6,004 bases of DNA from Thermoplasmata archaeon (GTDB lineage: Archaea > Thermoplasmatota > Thermoplasmata > Thermoplasmatales > Aciduliprofundaceae). The DNA lies in assembly GCA_021160945.1 (NCBI GenBank), contig JAGHBQ010000144.1, positions 1-6,004 on the forward strand, given 5' to 3'. The notes beneath the pieces were generated by a model, which was not told the origin of the DNA, made no database searches, and saw only the letters and a program-made list of their open reading frames with translations. Shown here in pieces: positions 1 through 4,817 of this stretch; the first letter of the stretch is position 1; every line of letters begins with the position of its first letter. A program made the translations under genes and the position numbers.

Positions 1-1
1 C

Positions 2-226
2 ATAAGAACCGACCGGATGATTCAACTCGCAGAAGATAGAGCGAAAAGAGAAGGGAAGAGCGTGGAGGAAGCTCTGAAAGAGTATGCAAAGCCCATACCT
101 CTCGGCAGATTGGGCGAGCCTGAAGAGATAGGATACATTGTAGCATTCCTCGCAAGCAATTTAGGAAGCTACATCAACGGTGCGATGATTCCTGTGGATG
201 GTGGAAGGTTAAACTCTGTCTTCTAA
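2..226 (+). CDS. Short-chain dehydrogenase/reductase (SDR), C-terminal fragment
   Basis: This is the last 74 residues of an oxidoreductase whose start lies before the window; the frame is open from base 2 and ends at TAA 224-226. Classical SDR enzymes are cytosolic NAD(P)-dependent Rossmann-fold proteins that oxidise or reduce alcohols, ketones or acyl-ACP intermediates. The visible part carries the usual SDR tail: an IRTD segment like the family's PG-x-(I/V)-x-T-(D/E) loop, then PLGRLGEPEEIG, an FLAS helix, and the closing INGAMIPVDGG strand that precedes the C-terminus. The cofactor-binding Gly motif and the YxxxK active site would lie upstream and are not visible, so cofactor and substrate cannot be assigned. 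An internal ATG at 17 lies inside the conserved loop and is not a real start. Family call is secure; the exact reaction is unknown. Confidence 0.93.
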   Translation: MRTDRMIQLAEDRAKREGKSVEEALKEYAKPIPLGRLGEPEEIGYIVAFLASNLGSYINGAMIPVDGGRLNSVF

Positions 227-245
227 CTTTTTTACTTTTTAAATT
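227..245 (+). terminator. T-rich archaeal-type terminator after the SDR gene
   Basis: Directly after the SDR stop codon come T6 (228-233) and T5 (236-240) runs, with no GC-rich hairpin before them. Archaeal RNA polymerase terminates at such non-template T tracts. The position, between a stop codon and the separate promoter of the next gene, supports the call. Confidence 0.55.
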
Positions 246-276
246 TAGGAGAAATGAGAACAACGGGAGAACCAGA

Positions 277-290
277 AATTTTTAAATATT
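277..290 (+). promoter_or_regulatory. TATA box for the flavoredoxin-like gene
   Basis: The AT-rich stretch around tttttaaatatt, preceded by a purine-rich agaaa that could serve as BRE, is centred near 284. A start about 25 bp downstream would fall near 308-312, giving a short leader that contains or just precedes the Shine-Dalgarno. No experimental support is available. Confidence 0.5.
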
Positions 291-310
291 TTCAGCTGGA
301 TTAAGTAATG

Positions 311-318
311 AAGGAGGA
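311..318 (+). promoter_or_regulatory. Strong Shine-Dalgarno AAGGAGGA
   Basis: A strong anti-16S match lies 6 bp before ATG 325 and fixes that start. An ATG at 308 is upstream of this site and out of frame, so it is not the start. This leadered gene contrasts with tnpA and pheS, which look leaderless. Confidence 0.75.
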
Positions 319-324
319 AGAAAA

Positions 325-840
325 ATGTATTACTTACTCTATCCGAAACGCACTTACCTGATAGTTTCGGGAAAAGGAAACAAGAGAAATGTCATGGCAG
401 CTGACTGGCTAATGCCTCTTTCTGATAAACCTTTTCTTGTAGGTGTTGCAATTTCTCCCAAAAATTTTAGCTATCAGCTGATAAGCGAAAATAAAGAGTT
501 TGTTATCAGCGTACCCACATTGGAAATGCTGGACGATGTCTGGATAGTGGGCAGAAATCACGGCCCAGAAAAACTTAAGGAGACAAAGCTCACATTTGTA
601 CCTTCAGTTAAAATAGAAACACCTGGGATAAAAGAAGCTGCGGCTAATTTGGAATGCAAAGTTATTGATACGAAAAAATATGGGAACTACACATTCTTCG
701 TTGGAGAAGTTATCCATTACACCTACAATAAGGAAATTTTTCCAAACAACAGACCTGATGTGAAAAAGGCTAAGTTTCTGGCCCATAGCTCTTGGGCAGA
801 ATTTGTGGTGAATGCCGAAAAACTCTATAGCAAAGGGTAG
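325..840 (+). CDS. Flavin reductase-like domain protein (flavoredoxin family, FMN-binding split barrel)
   Basis: A 171-residue cytosolic protein of the flavin reductase-like / flavoredoxin family. Members bind FMN in a split beta-barrel dimer and pass electrons between NAD(P)H or ferredoxin-type donors and acceptors. The family pattern is clear: residues 22-64 contain NVMAADWLMPLS followed by PFLVGVAISPKNFSYQLI and FVISVP, the barrel strands that form the flavin phosphate and isoalloxazine site. Residues 109-130 (LECKV ... YTFFVGEVI) are the second conserved strand pair, and KFLAHSSWAEF near 150-160 resembles the usual end of the domain. Length is normal for archaeal stand-alone members. The start is set by AAGGAGGA at 311. 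It is a single-gene unit with its own TATA box, and converges with the amidohydrolase with only 3 bp between stops. The physiological partner cannot be told from sequence. Confidence 0.9.
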   Translation: MYYLLYPKRTYLIVSGKGNKRNVMAADWLMPLSDKPFLVGVAISPKNFSYQLISENKEFVISVPTLEMLDDVWIVGRNHGPEKLKETKLTFVPSVKIETPGIKEAAANLECKVIDTKKYGNYTFFVGEVIHYTYNKEIFPNNRPDVKKAKFLAHSSWAEFVVNAEKLYSKG

Positions 841-843
841 TGC

Positions 844-2439
844 TCATTTCTTATATACTCTTTCACCTTCCACATAGGTCTCAAGCACCTTTATTCTCCT
901 CAGCTCTATTTCCTCCACTTCAAAAGGATCCCTGTCAACCACTATGAAATCTGCAAGCTTTCCCTCTTCAATGCTTCCCAGCTCCTTTTCTTCAAATATT
1001 ACATACGCAGAGCCGGAGGTGTATGCATCCAGAGCTTCCTCCAGGTCAAGAGATTCATTTTTGGTATCTTCATAGTATTCCACGCCTTCATATTTTCCTC
1101 TTGTTACTGCAGCATAGATAGTTTCCCATGGATCTATGGGCTCCACAGGAGAATCAGTGCCAAAACCGAGAATAATGCTATTATCAAGCATCCTCTTAAA
1201 CGAATAGAGCCATTTAACTCTATCTCCCACTCTTCTCTTTGCCCACCAGTCAGTTATTACAAAATGAGGCTGCACTGAAGCTACAATTCCAAGTCTTGCC
1301 ATCTTCTCTATCTGCTCCTCTCTCATAAGCGATGCATGCTCTATTCTGTGCCTTCTATCCCTGATATAACCAAGCGCTTCATAAGCGTTGAGAATCATAT
1401 CTATTGCTCTATCTCCAATTCCATGTATGGCCAGCTGTAATCCAGCATTATGCGCCTCTTTCACTATTTCTTTCAATTTCTTTTCCTCGATATTTGGAGA
1501 GCCCTGCGTGGAAGACTCATCGCTATATGGCTCAGAAAGCCATGCAGTTCTGGAACCAAAACTACCATCACATAAAATCTTAATTCCATTGATCTTCAAT
1601 CTCTCGTCTCCAAATCCTCTTTTAATTCCAAATTCTTTGAGAAATTCCAAGATATCTTTGCTATGCATCTCGCAGCTCTCACTTTTTTCTGTATTTAAAT
1701 ACACCCTCACTCTTATCGGCATCTCTCCCCTTTCCCACAATTTGCCCAACCCTCGAATTGAGTTCTCATCACAGCTTACAAAACTTACAGTGGTTACTCC
1801 GTAAGATGATGCATGGCTCATGGCATCTCTGAGGAATTTTTCATGATCATCTAAACTCAAGGTTTCTTTGAATTTCTCCCTCGCCAGGTCAAATGCCTCC
1901 TCTTTAACTATTCCCACAGGCTCTCCATTCTCATCTTTCACCACATTGGGAGAGTCCATTGTTAAAAGATGAGTGAGCTCCATGGCCTTCGTGTTGAGAA
2001 CCGCTGAATGAAGACACACCCGGGAGAGCATTACAGGCCTGTCTTTCACAACAGTATCCAGATCCCATCTGGTAGGCCATCTTCTCTCTTTGAAGAGCTC
2101 CTGATCCCATCCATGGCCGAGGATCCAGGTAGTTTCAGCTTTCTTCGCATAATCCTTAACCCTGCTTTTCAGCTCCTCTATGCTTTTCACTCCCCTCAAA
2201 TCAACCATGTTGAGATACATTCCCAGCTCGTCAAGATGCATGTGGGAATCTATAAATCCCGGGAGAACCGTTTTGCCTTCCAAATCTATGAGCTCTCCGT
2301 TCAGGAGAGCAGTGATTTTCTTAGCCCTTTCCTCTTCTCCTGCATAAAGAATTCTTCCATTTGCCACAACCAAGCCATTTACAATTTTTCTCGGCCTGAA
2401 TGATGTGTAAATTTTCCCATTCACAAAACCTTTTGCCAT
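844..2439 (-). CDS. YtcJ-like amidohydrolase (amidohydrolase 3 family, TIM-barrel metal hydrolase)
   Basis: A 531-residue intact protein of the YtcJ / amidohydrolase-3 family, cytosolic metal-dependent hydrolases that cut C-N bonds in amide, formamide or cyclic substrates. An N-terminal beta-sandwich segment (about 1-58) leads to PGFIDSHMH with the metal pair H66/H68. Then come GHGWDQ (H109), GIKILCDGSFGSRTAW (288-300; K288 is where the family often has a metal-bridging Lys), AIHGIGDRA (H339), RIEHAS (H368) and GFGTDSPVEP (D429). The C-terminal sandwich returns at GSIEEGKLADFIVVDRDPF (489-506). All expected metal ligands are present. ATG 2439 has GGGGGT 6 bp upstream. It lies 1 nt after the tnpB stop and 26 bp from the right end of the IS element, which separates it from its former upstream region. 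I see no TATA box in those 26 bp, so expression may depend on read-through from tnpAB. Substrate unknown. Confidence 0.93.
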   Translation of the reverse strand: MAKGFVNGKIYTSFRPRKIVNGLVVANGRILYAGEEERAKKITALLNGELIDLEGKTVLPGFIDSHMHLDELGMYLNMVDLRGVKSIEELKSRVKDYAKKAETTWILGHGWDQELFKERRWPTRWDLDTVVKDRPVMLSRVCLHSAVLNTKAMELTHLLTMDSPNVVKDENGEPVGIVKEEAFDLAREKFKETLSLDDHEKFLRDAMSHASSYGVTTVSFVSCDENSIRGLGKLWERGEMPIRVRVYLNTEKSESCEMHSKDILEFLKEFGIKRGFGDERLKINGIKILCDGSFGSRTAWLSEPYSDESSTQGSPNIEEKKLKEIVKEAHNAGLQLAIHGIGDRAIDMILNAYEALGYIRDRRHRIEHASLMREEQIEKMARLGIVASVQPHFVITDWWAKRRVGDRVKWLYSFKRMLDNSIILGFGTDSPVEPIDPWETIYAAVTRGKYEGVEYYEDTKNESLDLEEALDAYTSGSAYVIFEEKELGSIEEGKLADFIVVDRDPFEVEEIELRRIKVLETYVEGERVYKK

Positions 2440-2440
2440 A

Positions 2441-3676
2441 TTATACCCCCAAGCACTTTACCCACGTGAACCACCCCTCGCTTACGCAAGGGGCTTCCTG
2501 CTTCATTGAGAGAATTTGCCCCAGAACCACATCCTTATAGGATATGGTCTGGAGTAGTGGCTCTCTCTCCACAGGCACTGCGGGTCGTCCCAACCCTGCT
2601 TTCAGTATATTCAGAGAAGCATTATAGTCTCTATCTACTGTCCAGCCACATACTGGACATCTAAATACTCTATCACTCAATTTCATATCTACTATTGCTT
2701 CACATCTCGCACATCTCTTGCTTGTATTACAGGGAGAGACCTTTACTACTGCCTTACCAGCACCTTCCGCCTTGTAAGACAGCATTCTCATAAACTCTCC
2801 CCAAGAAGCGTCAAGAATGTGTCTATGCAATGTATTTGCCTTTCCTTTTCTCACCAGTCTCCATATATTCAAATCTTCTACATAAATCCCATCGTAGTTA
2901 TTTGCATAATACCTTGATAATTTGTGTAGAAAATCCCTACGCTGGTTGTTTAACTTATCATATAACTTTGCCAGTCTCTTTCTGTATTTTTCATAATTCT
3001 TTGAACCTTTCTTCTTCCTTGATAATTCTTTCTGTGTTCTCTTTATTCGCTCTATTGTTTTATCTATAAACTTTGGATATTCTACTGTTCTGCCATCACT
3101 ATCTACAAGGAACTTCTCTATACCCACATCTATTGCTACCACTTTCCCTGTTTTCTCTTTTCTCTCTATTTCTTTCTCTATCTGCACTATTGCATACCAC
3201 TTTCCACTGGGGTATTTCTTTATCCATATCCCTTTTACCTTTCCATCTATCTCTCTATGTATCTTTGCTTTTACACTCCCCATCTTTGATAAGGATATAC
3301 GATTGTTCTTCACATCTATTGAAAATCCACTCTGATTGAAATTCAATGATTTCCATCTTTCTCTCTTTTTGAATCTCAATTTACCTATCTTCTTTCTATT
3401 CTTCTTTAACCTTGATAATGCTCTCATATTGCTCCATAACTGATAATTCACCATCTGCAAAACTTTAGAATAAACCTTTTTCAATTCTGGATTTTCTTCC
3501 TTCAACTTCACTATCAATGCCTGCGTATCTCTTTGGGTTATTTTCCTCCCTTCTTTTCTTGCGTTGTTTATCTCCTCTAATAACCTGTTATAAAGCCATC
3601 TGCATATCTCCAATTGCTCCTCTAATTTCTTTTCAATCTCTTTATTCGGATAGAGCCTGAATTTATAACTTAACAT
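2441..3676 (-). CDS. tnpB: TnpB, IS605-family RuvC-like RNA-guided nuclease (OrfB)
   Basis: TnpB proteins are compact RNA-guided DNA nucleases, ancestral to Cas12, that help IS200/IS605 elements persist; they do not carry out transposition. Numbered from the upstream ATG at 3703 (420 aa), the N-terminal HTH_OrfB region starts at VMLSYKFRLYP. The RuvC-like residues are D192 (VVAIDVGIEKF), E276 (DGIYVEDLNI) and D359 (DRDYNASLNI). A zinc ribbon has C331-x2-C334 and C349-x2-C352. E335 stands where CxxCG is usual. The nuclease looks intact. I prefer ATG 3676 (411 aa): AAGGTGA lies 8 bp before it, the family usually begins at this point, and the overlap with tnpA falls to 14 bp. ATG 3703 gives 9 extra residues and a poorly spaced SD. 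The last eight or so residues are encoded by host DNA beyond the element's right end. Confidence 0.92.
   Translation of the reverse strand: MLSYKFRLYPNKEIEKKLEEQLEICRWLYNRLLEEINNARKEGRKITQRDTQALIVKLKEENPELKKVYSKVLQMVNYQLWSNMRALSRLKKNRKKIGKLRFKKRERWKSLNFNQSGFSIDVKNNRISLSKMGSVKAKIHREIDGKVKGIWIKKYPSGKWYAIVQIEKEIERKEKTGKVVAIDVGIEKFLVDSDGRTVEYPKFIDKTIERIKRTQKELSRKKKGSKNYEKYRKRLAKLYDKLNNQRRDFLHKLSRYYANNYDGIYVEDLNIWRLVRKGKANTLHRHILDASWGEFMRMLSYKAEGAGKAVVKVSPCNTSKRCARCEAIVDMKLSDRVFRCPVCGWTVDRDYNASLNILKAGLGRPAVPVEREPLLQTISYKDVVLGQILSMKQEAPCVSEGWFTWVKCLGV
2446..2640 (-). ncRNA. Putative TnpB-associated omega RNA (reRNA) with guide in host flank
   Basis: IS605-type TnpB proteins use an RNA made from the 3' part of tnpB and the element's right end; the scaffold is followed by a guide of about 16-20 nt copied from flanking DNA. 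By that rule, the scaffold here covers roughly the last 170 bp of the element, ending with the hairpin at 2474-2493 and TTCAC. The guide then begins at 2465 and reads GTGGGTAAAGTGCTTG on the minus strand. The 5' limit is arbitrary, since processing cannot be seen in sequence. Confidence 0.4.
2474..2493 (-). repeat. Right-end subterminal hairpin of the IS element
   Basis: On the minus strand CCCCTTGC and GCGAGGGG pair (8 bp, one G-T wobble) around a GTAA loop. It lies 8 bp inside the proposed TTCAC end and is preceded by GGAAG, a candidate guide sequence for TnpA cleavage. It also lies within the tnpB reading frame (residues 405-410) and would form the last hairpin of the TnpB guide RNA scaffold. 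Confidence 0.8.
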
Positions 3677-4082
3677 CACCTTTTTCACCTTGACTTTTAA
3701 CATACCTTTTTAACACATCTAATGTTACTTGCCCAGAGGTGGCAAGAAAATAAGAAGGAGACCAAAAAACACCTTTCCATAGTTTTTTCTTCACTTTTGG
3801 AAACTTTCTCTGAACTTCACGGGAAGTTATTGTCTTCAGAGCATTGATATATCTTGGAATATCTAATTTCGGTGTTGCTTTGAACAATATGTGGACATAG
3901 TCTTTATCGCTTTCAATAGCAAGTATTTTCACATCAAAAGTGTCCGATATTTCCCTAACTTTTTGCTTTATGAAATCATCAATCTCTGGACTGATTACTT
4001 TCCTTCTATATTTCACAACAAATATTAGATGATAATACAAAGAATAGACTGAATGTGAACATTTATCCAATTCATATTTCAT
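3663..4082 (-). CDS. tnpA: TnpA, Y1 (HUH-superfamily) transposase of IS200/IS605 type, with altered HUH motif
   Basis: TnpA of IS200/IS605 cuts and rejoins single-stranded DNA at hairpin ends through a tyrosine nucleophile and a metal held by a His-hydrophobic-His motif. This copy is 139 aa from ATG 4082. An upstream TTG at 4091 would add three residues but is less likely. Conserved parts are SVYSLYYHLIFVVKYRRKV (N-terminal strand), GVFWSPSYFLATSG, and the catalytic helix KRYVKSQ with nucleophile Y127 and probable metal ligand Q131. The HUH motif instead reads DKDYVHIL: Y62-V63-H64, with a TAT codon where CAT or CAC is expected. One substitution would explain this, and metal binding should be weakened. 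A TATA box centred near 4108 puts the transcript start at the ATG (leaderless). tnpB follows with a short overlap, so the two probably form one operon. Confidence 0.9.
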   Translation of the reverse strand: MKYELDKCSHSVYSLYYHLIFVVKYRRKVISPEIDDFIKQKVREISDTFDVKILAIESDKDYVHILFKATPKLDIPRYINALKTITSREVQRKFPKVKKKLWKGVFWSPSYFLATSGQVTLDVLKRYVKSQGEKGDVKL

Positions 4083-4104
4083 AGTTATCAATAATGCAAA
4101 GCAA

Positions 4105-4112
4105 CTATATAA
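4105..4112 (-). promoter_or_regulatory. TATA box for tnpA (leaderless)
   Basis: Minus-strand TTATATAG is centred near 4108, about 26 bp from ATG 4082. That is the usual archaeal distance from TATA to transcript start, so the message would begin at the start codon. No Shine-Dalgarno precedes this ATG, which agrees. Confidence 0.55.
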
Positions 4113-4131
4113 GATTATTGGCTCTCATCCC

Positions 4132-4148
4132 CCACCTTTCGGAAGGGG
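4132..4148 (-). repeat. Left-end subterminal hairpin of the IS element
   Basis: On the minus strand CCCCTT pairs with AAGG-T-GG around a CCGA loop, leaving one unpaired T in the 3' arm. A bulged, imperfect stem is typical of the recognition hairpins bound by IS200/IS605 TnpA. GGGAAGT just before it is the likely guide sequence, and the proposed TTGAA(C) cleavage site is about 17 bp further out. Confidence 0.75.
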
Positions 4149-4171
4149 ACTTCCCGCCGATAGAGTTCAAC

Positions 4172-4440
4172 TGTTTACATTTTTGTTCACATCTATTTAC
4201 ACTTTTTTTGTATTGTGTTTACATTATGTTTACACTGTTCACGTTTGTTTACATTTTGCAGAGAACATAGTGTTCCCTAGCTTCTGCTTGCACACTGTTT
4301 ACATCTGTTTACATTTTTGTTTACGTTTGTTTACATTTTGTTCACCTGTTTACATTTTGCTTGCGGAAGTTGTGGAACACTAATTCTCTATGCAACTGTT
4401 TACACTGTTTACGTTCTGTTTACATCAATTTATGTAAACA
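4172..4440 (+). repeat. Helically spaced array of TGTTTACA units
   Basis: Sixteen same-strand copies of an 8-bp word occur in about 250 bp. Ten are exact TGTTTACA (4172, 4216, 4227, 4246, 4296, 4306, 4328, 4347, 4397, 4417). Two are TGTTTACG (4318, 4406). Others are TGTTCACA 4184, TGTTCACG 4236, TGTTCACC 4339 and TATTTACA 4194. TGCTTGCA 4285 and TGCTTGCG 4358 look like decayed units. Within blocks, start-to-start distances are 8-12 bp (one 22), averaging near one helical turn. A reversed copy, TGTAAACA at 4433-4440, closes the array. It lies between the IS left end and pheS and would originally have been upstream of the divergent amidohydrolase. Units are too short and close for CRISPR. It could be a multi-site protein-binding region, a curved or nucleoid-organising element, or an expanded simple repeat. 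No gene is evident in it. Confidence 0.85.
4256..4395. repeat. Imperfect inverted repeat of about 37 bp within the array (arms 4256-4292 and 4358-4395)
   Basis: The two gaps in the TGTTTACA array are related in reverse orientation. The reverse complement of 4358-4395 shares with 4256-4292, in order, TTGCA, GAGAA, TAGTGTTCC, CTTC, GC and GCA, with a few substitutions and two small length differences. The longest exact pair is 9 bp (4268-4276 with 4374-4382). The arms flank a 65-bp core of direct repeats. Confidence 0.7.
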
Positions 4441-4461
4441 AATAGTTAAGATTCTCCAAGC

Positions 4462-4513
4462 CATGTGAAGCCTTAATAGGGGGCATGAAGCCTTCATAAA
4501 GGGCATGAAATGG
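4462..4513 (+). repeat. Short degenerate tandem repeat (CATGAAGCCTT type)
   Basis: CATGTGAAGCCTTAATA (4462-4478), CATGAAGCCTTCATAAAGGG (4484-4503) and CATGAAATGG (4504-4513) form three decaying units of about 20-22 bp. The middle one contains a small inverted repeat, ATGAAG-C-CTTCAT (4485-4497). No function recognised. The stretch after it (4514-4650) is purine-rich on the plus strand (for example 4552-4612) and holds no convincing gene. Confidence 0.5.
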
Positions 4514-4645
4514 CAAAAATCAGGGTGAAAAGGGGTAAAATCTCATAAAATATGAAGAGGTGATAGGTGAAATGGGAGAAGGTGATGAGGTCCAAAGAGG
4601 AGATGAGAGGTACCATCAAGTTGCGTGATTTCATCATACTACTTA

Positions 4646-4684
4646 TTGCATGCAATCTAAACAAACTTAAACAAATCTAAACAG
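4646..4684 (+). repeat. Palindrome TTGCATGCAA plus three TAAACA words at exact 10-bp spacing
   Basis: A perfect 10-bp palindrome (4646-4655) is followed by TCTAAACA (4656), CTTAAACA (4666) and TCTAAACA (4676). These resemble TGTAAACA, the reverse complement of the array unit, and keep the same one-turn spacing. They may be outlying reverse-oriented sites of the same system, upstream of the pheS promoter. A T6 run follows at 4685-4690. Confidence 0.5.
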
Positions 4685-4788
4685 TTTTTTCTCACTGAGA
4701 GCCCACCCATAGCCCTTCCCCGTTTAAGAGAAATAATTTTTACGACATCCACCAGCGAACAGGCTTGGAGGATAAAACACGGCAAAAG

Positions 4789-4796
4789 TTTTAAAA
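4789..4796 (+). promoter_or_regulatory. TATA box for pheS (leaderless)
   Basis: TTTTAAAA, preceded by a purine-rich gcaaaag that could be part of the BRE, is centred at 4792-4793, about 26 bp before ATG 4818. The transcript would therefore start at or next to the start codon. No Shine-Dalgarno is placed before this ATG; GGAGG at 4768 is about 50 bp upstream and too far to act on it. Confidence 0.65.
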
Positions 4797-4817
4797 GTGG
4801 AATAAGCATCCACATCC

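Larger units (their letters stand above)
2466..4165 (-). mobile_element. IS200/IS605-family insertion sequence with tnpA and tnpB
   Basis: About 1.7 kb, read on the minus strand: left end near 4165, tnpA, tnpB, right end near 2466. Both ends carry subterminal imperfect hairpins, preceded on the minus strand by matching words (GGGAAGTCCCCTT at the left, AGGAAGCCCCTT at the right), so they are a pair. There are no terminal inverted repeats or target duplication, as expected for this single-strand mechanism. The right boundary is placed after minus-strand TTCAC (2470-2466), a common right cleavage word in such elements. The left boundary is placed after minus-strand TTGAA(C) (4170-4165), the presumed target and TnpB TAM. 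End positions are inferred and may be off by a few bases. Confidence 0.85.

Noticed and set aside
604..786. Minus-strand 60-codon frame inside the flavoredoxin gene.
   Set aside because: Antisense to a conserved gene, with no ribosome binding site and no recognisable domain.
1388..2403. Plus-strand open frames (1388-1804 and 2008-2403) opposite the amidohydrolase.
   Set aside because: They are antisense shadows of a well-conserved gene with all its family motifs, and their proteins show no recognisable domain.
2830..3339. Plus-strand open frames rich in Leu, Ser and Phe opposite tnpB, which look like membrane proteins.
   Set aside because: The hydrophobic composition comes from the reverse complement of the Lys/Arg-rich tnpB sequence. 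They have no start signals.
3664..3703. The tnpA/tnpB overlap as a programmed frameshift fusion.
   Set aside because: Each gene has its own start and complete domains, and a good Shine-Dalgarno precedes the internal tnpB ATG at 3676. Overlap of this kind is ordinary for this IS family.
4183..4383. A 66-codon open frame across the TGTTTACA array on the plus strand.
   Set aside because: It starts at a TTG, has no ribosome binding site, and its protein is only a repeated FTF/CLH/VYI pattern forced by the DNA repeat. It is a by-product of the array.
4172..4440. CRISPR array.
   Set aside because: The repeated word is 8 bp with 0-14 bp between copies. CRISPR repeats are usually 23-37 bp with unique spacers of about 30-40 bp. 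No cas gene is in the window.
4441..4817. tRNA or other structured RNA gene in the spacer before pheS.
   Set aside because: I found no T-loop GGTTCGAATCC-type box, acceptor pairing or box C/D or H/ACA pattern. The small palindromes there are too short to support an RNA gene.
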